Source: Apiospora phragmitis (Eukaryota > Ascomycota > Sordariomycetes > Amphisphaeriales > Apiosporaceae). Taken from it: a stretch of DNA of 64,000 bases. Positions within the stretch are counted from its first letter, which is position 1, and each line of letters opens with the position of its first letter. The position numbers and the translations under genes were made by a program. The stretch covers positions 620,001-684,000 of the forward strand of contig JAQQWL010000007.1 of the NCBI GenBank assembly GCA_038363925.1, read 5' to 3'. Positions 22,502 through 34,639 of this stretch are shown piece after piece. The notes beneath the pieces were generated by a model that did not search any database, was not told where the DNA came from, and saw only the letters and a program-made list of their open reading frames with translations.

Positions 22502-24499
22502 CTTGTATAAGGCTCTAGGCAGATTGTATGTAGATTAAATGCAGCACTTAACGTAGTTTGTTCTCGAATCTAGGAAAAGAGGCATATCAAAGGGGAAGAA
22601 GTGCTTGGCTGGTTAAGCTAAGTACGAGGTAGGTAGCCAAGCTGTGACATTTCGCGACGTAAGGTGAACCTATTTTGATACAAGTGATCAGACTGGGCAG
22701 AGTCAGTCAATATGATATGATGGAAGCAGCTGACCAATACTGAAAAGAATAGTATCAGCTCTCCGACTTGCTTGCTGTGACTATCGGTATGACAACTATG
22801 CTTGATAGGATAGATAGGATGCGAAGGGGAGCTGTGACGTGCCATCATACCATGACTTATCGATAAGAGCTCACGAGCGCAATCCAAGTGCACCACATGC
22901 CCTCCAAATGCCCAAGACATGCAGCCTCCCAACTGCGACGTCATTGGCTTATTTCCTTCGCATTCCCTGCACTGGACTTGAACTCCAGCTTTACCAATTT
23001 GCTTGCTTACCTGACCTTATTAGATTATGTATTTGTACACTAATCATTTTAGCTGATCTTCAGAATGTTCCACTGTTCAACAGAGGGAACCTGGAAACAA
23101 AACAACAGTTCCGCAGAAGAAACAACAACACCCGACAAGCTGGTTGTGATCTGGAGATACCCATCCCACTTTCGTTTTTTTTAGCTTGCCTCAAGAGCCG
23201 ATGTCACCCAGGTTTGCGTGACAACATAGCAAACTGGTGATATCCCCTCGGTATAAGTCGCCATTGTAACCCCCAGTCACCACCGTAGCAGGCTAGGCTG
23301 GTTTAAATAAACCAATTGAACTACAGTACAGGATTCTGCCAACGTTAAGATACGGAATAACGCCCTTGGACCGTCCAATACACGTCTAAATCGAAATCAA
23401 CGTCAACATGTTTTTCAACGCTTCAGATTTTCAACAGCTATTCCACCGTTGATTCCATACCAAATACACGTCAATAGGTTCGCCGGGCGTTTATTTCAGT
23501 GAATAGTTGTACTACGGTTGGTCTGAGCGTTGATTAGATCCAGCCTTTTCTGCTACGGCATGTCCAACATGACTGCAGGGTGCATGCGCAGACGGAAGGA
23601 TTCAAGCTCCTGTCGCCGCAGAGCAAATGCTCCCTTTCGTGCACTTTACTTGAAACAAGAGCGATCGGCAATCCTGGGCACTGCAATTAACCCTTGGATA
23701 GACCACGGTTGCAAGTTGCTTGTTCGGTCACCCCTTGTCCGCCCCTACTAGGCAGGCTGAATCAGGTAAGAACTAACCACCACCTTCGATCTAATTGAGC
23801 ATATCGTGTGAAGATCCTCGCCCACCTCATGCTCATGCATTGATTGCAGAAAGCATAGCATCCACCTCTTTTAGCTGTGCCACCAGGATCCTGCCCGCCC
23901 TTCCATTCCTACCCCAGACCTGCAGAAATGCAGGACCGCCAATCGCACCTGACGGAAGAATGAGCCCATATCGATTGACTCTCGGTGGATGGGCTAACCT
24001 GGGAACCCAGTTCGTCCCTCTTTGAGAAGAGGAGGAGCCCGTCTCGGTTATAATGATGGGTGCCCGCCCACCGCCTCATACAGTAAATAAATGCCAGGAC
24101 GTCTGCTGCTTGCTGCTCAAGCTGCCGTCACGTCACGTCACTGCATCGTCCCGAGCACTTGGTCCGTTGCACACACAAAGGCTGTGAACCGATGATCCCA
24201 GCAGTCTTCTAGGTCTAACAGCACTGTTCCTTGCAGCCTGCCAAACTTGAAAGTTCTGTCGTGGAACCATCCTCGTCCCCTGGAGGAAACATTGATCGAG
24301 AACCGCAGCAAGCATCTGGACTAAGGTGTAAACTGTCAAGTTTGATCATCCCGAAATCCACAAATCCCAAGCCCGAAGACCTCTCCCATCTTCTGAAGGG
24401 GACGAAAGCAACGTGCCTTCACTTGCTGGTGGTTGAAGAGCACGGAATCACGTCACTGTCCCTTAGCTGGCGTCTTTAGTGTGTCTCAGGTCCGTGGTG
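22502..24499. other. Intergenic, no gene recognised
   Basis: This is the promoter of the minus-strand Atg28-like gene followed by about 1.5 kb without supportable coding sequence. Confidence 0.5.
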
Positions 24500-24500
24500 G

Positions 24501-24511
24501 AATATATAAAC
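24501..24511 (+). promoter_or_regulatory. TATA box of the secreted cysteine-rich gene
   Basis: The sequence AATATATAAAC lies about 110 bases before the ATG at 24616. Confidence 0.55.
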
Positions 24512-24615
24512 GCCTTTGCTGTCGTTTTCATCTTTTGGCCATCCTGGAACCAGCTGCCGAAGATCCACCCTATTACTCGATCTCTAGGAACACGTCTACC
24601 ATCTATCTCGAAGCA

Positions 24616-25847
24616 ATGCCGTCGCCATCAGTCCTCAGCGCAAGCCGTATGCTAGGCTATGCTGCTGTTCTTGCCCAGGCCAGCTTGGGAGCCGCCGGTC
24701 CTCTTCCTGGGGCTTTGGAAGGGCGCCAGGTTGCCTGCGATGAGAACAATAGTCTGCTCCAGCAATTCCGAGTCACGTCCCATACCGCCGAAGTCTCCTC
24801 CTTCTGCAGCAAGTACATCCATGCCGAGGTAAGCCACACCGTCACTCACTGTTCTGCACATTAGCTAACTTAAGCTCAGCCTACTGCAATGGCGTCTGCT
24901 CCTGCAGCTGCCGGTACAGTTTCTATCGCAGCCCATCCCATGAAACTTTACAGCATGGAAGCGTACCAGACCGGCGCCGCTCCGCTCACGTACGGCTCAC
25001 CTCCCACCGCCAGCCCAGTCCCAGGTAGCCCTGGGTGCTTCGGACACGCCGGCGATGCCCCCTGCGCTGTGTCCCAGCAGAAGCGCTCCGTACCTACGGC
25101 GCCGCCTATGTTGCGTGACGTGCCTGTTGCGCAGAATTCTCCTTCCTCTTCCGCAGCCGACGCCCTTCCCAGCTTTGTCGATTACGCAGTACCGAGAGCG
25201 AGCGTCAGTAGCGCGTGTTCGTGCCTGATCTCTAGCCCTAGCTCTACTAGCTCCGTCAAGCGGGCAGCAGCAGCAGCTGCTGCCGCGTCTACCACCTCGG
25301 CATGCACCACCGTGACAGGCTCTTACCCGCGATGACGGTGCCCGCGTTCTGCAACCCGTCCCTGCACACGAACGCCCCGAGCCTGGTCAACCCAGGCGAC
25401 GTCCCGGTCGCGACGGCCACGGTCGGCGCCGTGAGCAACAAGGTGGACTGCTGCGCGTCGTGCGCGGGCATCTTCAACTGCGTCGCGTGGCAGTTCGTGC
25501 CCGTCCACGGTGGGGAGCCGTCGGAGAAGCTGCCGGGCGGGTTCGACCCCTGGGGCCGCGGCGACTGCCAGGTGGTTTATCACACGGGCGCGCCCGACGA
25601 CGCCAAGAACGTGACCATGTCGGACGCGCTGGCGGTCTGCCCGAACGGCAAGGTCCACGAGATGCTGAGCGGCAGCAACAACCCGCCGGTGGCGGCGTCG
25701 GGAGATGGCAGTAGTAATAATCAGCAGTGGAACAACGTTTACTTCAACGGGTGGAATCAGGGCGCGTGTGGCATGCCCTTGAATGCCGGCGAGAGTGGGG
25801 AGTCTCCGGGCATGGGAGACAAGTCGAGTCTTTGTCCTGGTAGTTGA
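24616..25847 (+). CDS. Secreted cysteine-rich protein, frame broken once
   Basis: Exon 1 (24616-24828) encodes a signal peptide (MLGYAAVLAQASLGAAGPL) and a possible Kex2-type region. A 51-nt intron (GTAAGC...GCTCAG) joins it in phase 0 to exon 2 at 24880. Exon 2 reads through a Ser/Ala/Pro-rich stretch with two Lys-Arg sites, an SACSCL motif and an alanine run, to TTVTGSYP, where the frame hits TGA at 25333. The next frame continues without a gap as MTVPAFCNPSLHTNAPSLV, then a CCASCAGIFNCVAWQFVP segment and FDPWGRGDCQVVYHTG, to a stop at 25847. The break lies in a C run (TACCCGCG), so one C is missing relative to an intact frame. The C-terminal cysteine spacing recalls apple/PAN-like modules of fungal secreted proteins; this is only a resemblance. 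A sequencing error or a very recent mutation are both possible. Confidence 0.65.
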
Positions 25848-26694
25848 GGCAGTGTTGTAAGATAGGATTGTATGATTGAGGTATGCTCGATACATTGGGT
25901 ACCTGAGTTGCTGTGGGATAAATGAAATGCCTTCTGGTGCCTACCTAGGTATGTAACCTAATAATCTGATTGACGTGTGCTATCACATGGTTTCCATGCA
26001 GGAACTGGAGAACGATGATACGGCTAATGGGCTCCTGGACTACCTTGACTTGGCTGGAATTGTTGCTTGACCACGACCCGTAGGTATATATGTAGGTTAA
26101 CAGCATGGCCCGACAGTTATATGAACCTGTATTAAGAGTGGCCGCAGCCCAGAGCTTATCCTATTGATTCCAGAGGATTCGCGATCTTGGAAGCGATAGT
26201 AGGTCGCGATCGAGTGTAACGTTGTGTTACTCAGTCAAGAGTATTCTTGCTATTCAATCTAGGAGTGACCTACTTGACAATGGAGCATAATTCCATGATG
26301 TATCATTCAATTATCCATCTAGTCATCATTTCATTCGAGCACAGCATCCAGCTGACGGGCAATAGTAAGTGCCTGAACTTCATTCCTTAAGGTACCTATG
26401 TAGGTACATGTAGTTATAGCTAGAATAAGGCGCCTGGCGTCTCGAAGCAAAGCTGCTGTTCTAGTTGACATGTAGGACAAGAACCTATCTAATGGGTCGA
26501 TTGTGCCTCCCTTAAGTATCAAACCTCAGCTTCCTTGCCATCCGATTGTCCCCGGGGGGAACCGCAACTGCCTTCCACCTTTCCTCACGCGAGCTCCACC
26601 CGAGTGGCTTCCGAGTTGCTTCAAATCAAGGAAATAATTAAGATCACCAAGAGAGGGCTTGCTAGCTGGATCCCCTCAATCAAACATCAACAAC
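25848..26694. other. Intergenic, no gene recognised
   Basis: AT-richer spacer holding the terminator side of the secreted gene and the promoter of the ankyrin gene. Nothing else seen. Confidence 0.5.
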
Positions 26695-28386
26695 ATGGCA
26701 GCAGACCTTGGTGGTGGCATGCTGGACCGCTTGTCCAACGAACTCCTCTTGGAGATCGTCGACCTGGTTCACCTCAAGGTTCTGAGCAAACTCATTCGTA
26801 CGTCCAAGCGACTTCACCAGAGACTCAACGAGTACTTGTACCGTTCCGGCATGAAGCGCGACGGCCGGCCTCTGCAGTACGCGTGCAGAAAGCAAGGCCG
26901 CGAAGACATCATCACACGCGTGCTGTCCTACCATAAGCCAGAAGAGCACGCAGGCATACTAGCACACCGTTTCCAGTACGATTATGACTGTTTCGCAAGA
27001 AACAGGACGCCGCTTTTGGTGGCAATTCACGGCGCCAACGTACCAGCAGTCCGCATACTGATCGAACAAGGAGCTGATGTCCACCAGCCCGAGATCTGCG
27101 CAACCACCACAATCACCAGCTTTCCTTCTCCTGTCATTTTCATGCAGCCAATCCACGCCATCTTCCAAATCTCGAGGCAACCACAGGAGCAATTCGAGAT
27201 CATGGAGCTGCTTCTACAGGCAGGCGCCGATGTCAATGCAAAGCCTCAATGCCGCAGCACCGGCCACAACGTTTACACTCCGCTTCTGCTCGCCGTCCTA
27301 AGAAAGGCGAATTCCCGCATCGTCCGCTTATTGCTGACCTCTGGAGCCAACCCGACCGAGGGGTGCGGTTTTGACACCTCCGGTCCGCCACTTGGCAGCC
27401 AGAACCGTAGTCCTTTGTCCCCCTTCCGCCTATTCCTCCACTTACACGAGGGCTTCACCGACGACCTATACGAATCAGCCGTCTGTTTTGTTAAAGCCGC
27501 AAAGCACGATATAGACTCAGCCAACTCCATGCTGCTTGAATGCCTCAGACCCCACGAGGATGAACGTTGGGTCAACATCATCGGTCTGCTCCTCAAGGCT
27601 GGCGCCAACCCTCGCATGACCAACGACGATGGCGAATCTTGCGTGGTCCATTTCCTCCAGCGGCACCTCGAGTGGGGTCCTGAATGGGATTTCCGAGCCA
27701 TTTACGCCACGACACACGAGAATTCGGTCAGATACGACCGTGTCCGGAAGGTAACCGTACGCATTCTTTACCTGTTTGCCAAGGCCGGAGTTACAGTGAA
27801 CTATGCCGCTGGACCCAATGAACGGACACCTTGGATGGTGGCGGCTTCCCTTCAGCACGAATTCGAAGAGCTATTCATCAATATACTGCATATGGGAGCC
27901 AACGGACAAATCAGGCAGGCCGATGGAGGAACGGCCTTCCACCTAATGTTCAAGCATCCTGGCCACCCCCAGAAGGAACGCATTGCGACGCTCGTGAGTA
28001 TCGGATGCCCCATCAACGCCAAGGACCGCGACGGAAACACGCTGCTGCATATGGCGGCTCTATCGGGTATGGTGGCCGAGAGCTGGTTGCCGGAGCTCAT
28101 CAAGTACAGGTTCGACCCCTTCGCAAAGAACCGTGCCGGCCAGACCTTCATCGACATACTTTGCTTCAAGCCGGCTACCTCCTTCGAGCCCCAAAAGTAC
28201 GATCATAAACTGGACGCCTCCTTGCGACAACAGATTGGTGATGCGGTCAAAGTCTTTCCCAAGCCTCGGTTCCCTCGCAAGCTCTCGTCGTCGAACCATC
28301 GTTCACATCGGAAAAACAGGGCAGGGGACCCTCGAATGACAAGAAGCAAGAAGGAGGATGAGCGTTATCACGTAGGATCAACATGA
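26695..28386 (+). CDS. F-box and ankyrin-repeat protein
   Basis: A single exon of 563 residues starts at the ATG in CAACATGGCA; the in-frame sequence upstream has no other ATG. Residues about 8-50 (MLDRLSNELLLEIVDLVHL then KVLSKLIRTSKRLHQ) form an F-box-like helix set. Several degenerate ankyrin units follow: TPLLVAIHGANVPAVRILIE with QGADV, MELLLQAGADVNA, TPLLLAVLRKANSRIVRLLL with TSGANP, LLLKAGANPRM, and near the end DGNTLLHMAALSG. The C-terminus is basic. Known relatives are numerous in filamentous fungi and are thought to act as SCF ubiquitin-ligase adaptors or as scaffolds. The target is unknown. No defect is seen in the frame. Confidence 0.85.
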   Translation: MAADLGGGMLDRLSNELLLEIVDLVHLKVLSKLIRTSKRLHQRLNEYLYRSGMKRDGRPLQYACRKQGREDIITRVLSYHKPEEHAGILAHRFQYDYDCFARNRTPLLVAIHGANVPAVRILIEQGADVHQPEICATTTITSFPSPVIFMQPIHAIFQISRQPQEQFEIMELLLQAGADVNAKPQCRSTGHNVYTPLLLAVLRKANSRIVRLLLTSGANPTEGCGFDTSGPPLGSQNRSPLSPFRLFLHLHEGFTDDLYESAVCFVKAAKHDIDSANSMLLECLRPHEDERWVNIIGLLLKAGANPRMTNDDGESCVVHFLQRHLEWGPEWDFRAIYATTHENSVRYDRVRKVTVRILYLFAKAGVTVNYAAGPNERTPWMVAASLQHEFEELFINILHMGANGQIRQADGGTAFHLMFKHPGHPQKERIATLVSIGCPINAKDRDGNTLLHMAALSGMVAESWLPELIKYRFDPFAKNRAGQTFIDILCFKPATSFEPQKYDHKLDASLRQQIGDAVKVFPKPRFPRKLSSSNHRSHRKNRAGDPRMTRSKKEDERYHVGST

Positions 28387-29216
28387 TGGAAATACCAAGT
28401 CGCTTTTTGAGTTGAGGAAAACATTCAGGGGGTCATAGGGACTGGATTGAATGAATCAAGCATCATTGTATTATAACTAGCTAACCCCTTGGTACGTGTA
28501 GCTACTCAGTGGCTATTCAGTTGTATAATATCAGATCTCAGCCAGTCAGTCATTCCATCAGCCGTCGCTAGCTGTTCCGTCTCCAGTCAGTCGAACCATT
28601 GCTATTCATTCTATCGCCATGCTGTAATGATTCCGTACGGGATTGATCATTCTGTCCCTGATTTTGTTATCGCCGATCGATTGTTCTATCGCTACACGTA
28701 GGTATCCCAACTACTGAGTTACCACCCAGGCTTTCTATCCGTCAAAGTCAATTGTACCAGACCACCCACGTTCTGACCCTGCCAGTCAACTCCCGCCTCC
28801 CCTAGCCCATTGGCGCCGCGCTTCTTATGGTTGCCTGCTTGAGAGAGCTCCCTCCGTCGAACATGGGACCGAGTTGGAAGCTCCTATCATCTAACAGGGC
28901 TTGTGTCACCACATGGAGGCAAGCAAACACCAGATACCAGCCGCCGGAATCAATCAGCCATGCAGTCAGTCACTTTATAATCAACATCACCTGAAATCTC
29001 AAGGGTACGCGACGGGCTGCAACAGTAGTGCACGATGAAGTTGAATTCGGTAATTCTTCAACAGAGCCTCATCGATACTTTGCAAGAGTTTCAAAGGTGC
29101 AGAGCATAGGAAAAGGGTTCACAATCATATTCGCACTACTATTACTAGAAGATGAGTACTTTGTAATCAAACCGGCTGTAGGGTTTTAACTGTTGCCTTC
29201 ATTCATCAAGGCCTTT
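28387..29216. other. Intergenic between convergent genes
   Basis: 3' flanks of the ankyrin gene (plus) and the carboxypeptidase gene (minus). No other feature is recognised. Confidence 0.5.
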
Positions 29217-31014
29217 CTATGTCGACGAGGGCACATTTCCCTGCATAACCTGCATGAAAACCTGGAGCGACGCTTCGGGTTCTGGAGTAGCGAAATGTCA
29301 TGTCAGTCTTCCCGTCACCCAAGTAAGAAACGGACAGAAAAAGAAAAGAAAAGAAGCAAACAGAAAATACGTACGGTAATAAGGCACCTCGTGCCCAGCC
29401 TCGTACACGCGCATAAAGCTCAGGTTCCCGGCCGTCTTGAACAGGCCCTTGGCGACGCCCGCGACCTTGTAGGGCTTCATGGTGGCATTGTTGAACTGCG
29501 CGCTGGCGGGGTACTTGACGGCGTTGGCTACGTGGAAGTTGCCCATCCAGTTGCAGATGTAGTCGGCGTCGCCCGCCCAGAGGAGGACCTGGATGCCCGT
29601 CTGCACCACGGCGGACAGGGTGTCGAGGAAGGACCGGGCGTCTGTGTGGTATTTGATGTTAGTATCTCACTGAACGGGGGGGGGGTGTAACGTGGTGGCG
29701 GGGTAGCCCCCGAAAAGAAAAGAAAAAGAAGCCTGCTCACCGTCTCCAGTCCGCCCAAAGCCCTCCCCCGGCGCATTCGGACAAGCCTCGAACCGAACCT
29801 TGGCCCCGATCTTCTGCATAACCTCGGGCCTCCTCAAGTAGTCGACATACGTGTTGGGCGGAAAAGGGTCCTGCGACGGCTGGCGCACATCGTACGTATC
29901 GAAATCAGTGATAGCAGCAATGGGGTTATCGATCTCGTTAATACAGATGCTGTCGGCGTCGGCGCACTCGGCGTCCCCGCCCGTGGCCACGCACTTGTCG
30001 AGCGCGGGCCCGCAGCGCGCGTCGAAGACTTCGTACAGCTGCGCCGCCGTGCTCGCGTTGATGAGGGGGCGGTAGCTGTTGCCGACGGCGAACTCGATGC
30101 CGGCGCGCTCCTGGATGGTCGAGTCGAACCAGCCATTATTAATCCCGACGGCCTTGAGGGCGAGCTTGTCCCCTGTGACCTCACCTGAATCGATGGCGGC
30201 GTTCTGGGTCTGGATGTAGTGCGCGAACTCGGGGCCGTAGTGGCCGCCGTAGCTCTCGGTGAAGATGCCGAGGTCGCGGCACTCGTACTCGGGGAAGTTG
30301 GCGTAGAAGGCCTGCAGCAGGTTCCAGACGTAGGGCGCCGCCGTGACCGTGGAGTTGACCGGGTCGTCGCCGTACGAGAAGCCTGTGCCGATGGGCTGGT
30401 CCACGTACAGCATGTTGGCGTAGTTGTTCCAGCTCCAGGGGTTCAGGCTGGGCTCGGTCTCGTTGTTGTAGAATTGGCACGGCCCGTGTTCCTGGAAGAG
30501 CCCGATCACTGTGATGAACCTATTTAGTACCACCCCCTTAATATCGCGCCAAGAAACATCTCAGGCCGCCTCCGAATGGGCTGTAAGTACTGACTTGAAC
30601 TGCATCCGGGACCGCCATTGAACCAAGTGACGAGCGGAGCCTCGGCAGGCTTATTGCGCGCCTCGAAGAACCTTCACTCGTAGTCAGTACGGAGAAAACA
30701 CCGTATCCTGGCTTGCCGGAGTAGGGCCTCCTCACTCACCAGAACCACATGGACATGTTCTTGCCCACCTCGAGGTAGCCCGAATACTGATTGACGCCGG
30801 GCGTGGTCTCGCAGATGCCCGAGTTCTTCACGAAGGACATCTTGGAGCCCGTCTCGTGGTGCTCGAACACGTTGTACGAGACGCCATCCCGCTCCTCGAT
30901 GTACCGCTTGTTCAGGTGCGAAGACGAACCAGCAGCAGCAGAAGCGGGCGCCGCGACGACCGTCTGGGCGACTGCCGCGAGCAGGGCAGTCGCAATGCCT
31001 CGACACCAACGCAT
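29217..31014 (-). CDS. Secreted serine carboxypeptidase, peptidase family S10
   Basis: This enzyme removes C-terminal amino acids from peptides outside the cell or in the vacuole. Five exons (31014-30740, 30671-30595, 30508-29741, 29641-29375, 29281-29217), all GT-AG, join in frame to 483 residues, normal for S10. The signal peptide is [17 protein letters not shown]. The substrate-binding motif FNGGPGCSS spans the second intron. Catalytic residues are Ser203 in [12 protein letters not shown], Asp398 in [11 protein letters not shown] and His457 in [29 protein letters not shown] is the typical oxyanion-side block. The C-terminus ends VPSST without a GPI-type tail. TATA-like sequences lie about 235 bases upstream. 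All motifs are intact, and this is among the most certain genes of the window. Confidence 0.95.
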
Positions 31015-31245
31015 TATTGTGTCCGATACCAAAAAAATTGATACAGCCAAACACAATTGAACCAAAATGACACCTCTGCCTGGGGATATTCTCGCTGGGA
31101 TGATCAGATCTCACTGCTGGCTTTTCCGGGACGGGCCGCAGAGAGGAGGCTTGGCTTATGGCGACGAAGGGAACAAGTCACAATCAGGTGGACAAGACCT
31201 CGAGAAGGAAGGAAGGCGTGGTCAGGTAGATATAAGCTCGCGAGG

Positions 31246-31257
31246 AGTATATAAAGT
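31246..31257 (-). promoter_or_regulatory. TATA-like element of the carboxypeptidase gene
   Basis: The minus strand reads TGACTTTATATACTCC about 235 bases before the ATG at 31014. A second weaker TTATATC lies just beyond, near 31230. Confidence 0.4.
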
Positions 31258-32256
31258 CAAACCGAAGCCTTGTGAGATAATAAACCAACCGCATGAGGCA
31301 ACTGCTTTGCGGCAAACCCACCTGCCGGTACAGCTATCTAGAAACCCCACACAGGATGCGTGCATCAATGGGAAGAAGCAAGCAGGCGACCAGGCTCTGT
31401 GTATCCGTCCTCCGCCCGCCGCGGCCAGGAACAGATAAAAACAGCTGACCCAATCAGATACGGCGATAGGCAATTTCGGATGCTATCATCATCACTGCAC
31501 CGAAGAACCGGGAGAACCTGTTGATGCAATTTCACACACTTCGATGGGGCGCAACGCCGCCAGGTCAGGTCTGCGGCATCGCATGCAAGCTGTCCCGATT
31601 AGGAAGGTAATTTAGAACAGAGTCGTATCGTGATCTGATGATCGGCGGCCGCCATACCAGCACCCCCGCGCATCCAAGGGCCATGCCAGAGAGAGCGCTC
31701 TACTTCTGAGAGCGCGCACCGGCTTTCCTGAACGCATGTGGCTTGGGAAGCGGCCTTGGCAAAGTCTTGCGAAAAGCTTGAGCGAGATGTAAACATACAG
31801 CAGGCGCTGCGGGTAGCTTGTAATCTGAGACAGGTTTCTCAGCTTCGTAGAATATCCCGAAGGCAGTTGGGGAGTAATGTCAAGGCTGACAGCCCTTGCT
31901 GGTTTTCGGGGCCGGTAGCCGATCGCAGCGTGATCAACAACAAACTGAGAAAGTTGTATCCATAAGTGTAAGGTCAAGTACAGTAAGCCATCGCTCTTGG
32001 GTGGCCAAGCGGTTGCGACTCTCCTGCTTCCTACGCAACTACACTTGGAAAGACTCGGTAAGTCCCGAACGAATTGGACGGTAAATCAAATGCATTCACA
32101 AAGACGCTACAACAAAAACAACAACGAAAGATACTAGACCGCGTATGGCTTTGCTCATGAAGTCTTGCGCAATCCGAACATGTCTCTTACAATCGTCACC
32201 AGCCCTTTGCTTACGGCACGGAACCGTAGGCAAAACAGTGGCGACCCTGCCCTGTT
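31258..32256. other. Intergenic, no gene recognised
   Basis: This is promoter space upstream of the carboxypeptidase gene and the 3' flank of the next minus-strand gene. A tRNA-like A-box near 31999 was rejected. Confidence 0.5.
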
Positions 32257-33874
32257 CTAACTCGGCAAGGCCGCCGTATCCGGTAGAGCCGACCTATCCA
32301 GAGGAGTCGACGCATTCGGCAATGCTGGCACTTCCGGCAGAGTTGGCTTCTCTGGCGGATTTGACGTATCCGATATGGTAGACTTTTCTGGCGGATGCGA
32401 CACATGGATTCGAGTCGCATCGTTCTTGGTCAGCGACGCAGCATACGTCTCGATGGCGCTGCGGAGTTGGTAGATAACGCCTTCCTCCCACCAGAAATGG
32501 CCCGCACCGCTAATCTCCACGTCAAGGAACTGGGAGCCGGCATGCCCCTTCAGCCGCGCCGCCCACTCCCGGAACTTATGCACCTGCAACATCCCGTCCT
32601 GGTCGCCGTATACGGCCAGGGTCGGATTCCGCACCATCTTCTGTTCGGCTGCCTCGACTTCGTTTTGCGGCTCTGCCGTCTCCTGGCCCTCCGAGGAGTC
32701 TGTTGCGAGCCGGCCCCGCTTGCGAGACAAGCTGCCAAAGGGGTTGGGTATACTCATGGTGGCCAAGTTGGTCATCAAGCCGATCGGGGGCGATACTGTT
32801 AAATAAGCACTGCGGAACTTGGGCAAGTCCGTGACTACTTGCATGCAGTCGACTTCATGATGTCCGTCGTGCGCAGCAATGCCTGTGCTGTCAGATTTGG
32901 CCTGGCTCTCGCGTCGTCGTCGTCGTCGCACGAGCTTGGACCGGCCTAGGATATCCTTGACGCCCTTGCGGATCTTGTCTTCGCGCTCAAAGGAGCGTGA
33001 TCTCCTCACCTCGCGCCTTTTGCGCGGGCTGCCAGTGTCCTCGTCACCTCCGATGCGCATCCCTAGCGACCTCCTGGGCGATATCGGAGTCAATGCAAGC
33101 CTGATCTGTTGTTCTGCCAGATGCTGTGCCCGCAGGCGGATATCGGCGGCGGAAGTGTGCACAGCGGGACTGTGGAACAGAGCCAAGATGGAATCCAGTG
33201 GGGGGATCTTGGTAGTGACGGTAGCCCCGTACGAATAACCGCATTGCAGCAGTGTTGGGCAGGACGACGTGTGTCCCTCAGCGAAAGTGCGGGAAGGGAG
33301 GTTTAGATAATGGGCGTAATAGGCCAAAAACCCCACCACGGACATGTAATCGCCTTGTTCGGGCTTGGAGGTCCAGGACGTGCGGCCACCTGATTTCGAG
33401 GCACCTCTTTTCAATGTGTGTCAGTATTGGGGTTTTTACCCGTACCACATATGTGGAAGGGCGATATACAGCACCATGCCACTTCTCAATCTGGGCCAAG
33501 AAGTCATGTGACTGACCTGAAGTTAAATGTAGCCACCACAAACCCCGCCTGAACTAGGATACTGCTAATGACATCGACGATAGGGTCATCGTAAGAGCCG
33601 CCTAGTGGCGCATAAGGATGGGCAACTATATACGAGTTAACATACTCAGGTAGCCATTTATAAAGATGATGCTGGTTTAGCGATCGTAGGTTTGGCTACC
33701 GATTGCGATGTGGCGGCCCCATGGCGGGGCAATCGTGTCGTCCTCCGGAGATTCAGATTGCGATTGTGATTGAGGAGGGGTCAAGTGGCTCGGAGGGTGG
33801 AAGATTCGACAGTCGAGCTTGTGGCCATCATGAATAGAGGGAATGGTGAAGCTCAAGGCGGGCTTTACAAACAT
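32257..33874 (-). CDS. Alpha/beta hydrolase with basic insertion
   Basis: Three exons (33874-33700, 33625-33517, 33406-32257) join in frame to 477 residues. The N-terminus (MFVKPALSFTIPSIHDGHKL) leads into VAHPYAPLGGSYDDPIVDV and NFRGASKSGGRTSWTSKPE, a core strand and loop pattern of the dienelactone-hydrolase-like group. The nucleophile elbow is CGYSYGA (Ser153). A strongly basic, low-complexity insert follows (for example KLVRRRRRRESQAKSD). The acid is in VYGDQDG and the base in SGAGHFWWEEG. The C-terminus carries Pro-rich near-repeats (HPPEKSTISD, NPPEKPTLPE). Relatives in ascomycetes carry the same architecture, but the substrate is not known. No signal peptide; likely intracellular. The start was chosen as the only ATG giving the complete first strand. 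Confidence 0.85.
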
Positions 33875-34639
33875 GGTGACGATCCGCCGACATGTTGGTG
33901 AAAACAGGCGCAATAAGGGGGGAGAAACAAAACAAGCAGGCTGGGATGACGGAATTGAGTTGATCTTTTGTTGCTGTGTCTGTCGAATCTCCGGTGGTCT
34001 TCTGGAAGGCGCTAAGGTTAGGGAAGTTGCAGTGCGCATTCGCATTCCCTGGGAGAGCGAGACCGACTCTCCACGACTTACGTCAGTCCCCGACAGGGAT
34101 GGCCAAACAAGCCCTGACAAGAAACTCCCGATGTGTGCCTGCCACAATGTAGACGCGTTTCTCACAAACAAAAAGCTATTTATTTTTGTATCATTTCTAG
34201 GCATTGGCATTTCCCCTATTTGTCCACTATGGCCTACTTTTCTATAGTGAGTGCTGCGTCCTAGATCTCACGTAAGCCGAACTGATTACGACAAATATCC
34301 CAGGCAGTTGGGGAGCGCCTTTGTAACGTCAAAATGTGAATGCATTTTGTGGACTGGGCCTCAGATTATATCATCTTGCAGGCTCAAACACCATGAACCC
34401 AGGAGAATTGCCCTTCAGGATAGGGGAAGAGCTGCAGGGTATTAGAACCTGAGTAGGACCATAGACAGCCTCCGCCCAACTCACAAAACTGCAACCATTA
34501 ATGACAATGCCAGTCAGCATGGTTAAGTTTCTTAACGAAGTGCAATATCGTTATACAGCATACATTGTACATAATGTGCTTAAGACTATATCTGTTCGAG
34601 AGGAAGCTAGAGATGTCAAAAAGCAAACACCTCATGTTT
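33875..34639. other. Intergenic, no gene recognised
   Basis: Promoter side of the hydrolase gene. No coding or RNA feature could be supported. Confidence 0.5.

Noticed and set aside
31990..32070. tRNA-like A box (GTGGCCAAGCGGTT)
   Set aside because: No matching B box (GGTTCGANTCC) at a suitable distance and no acceptor stem.
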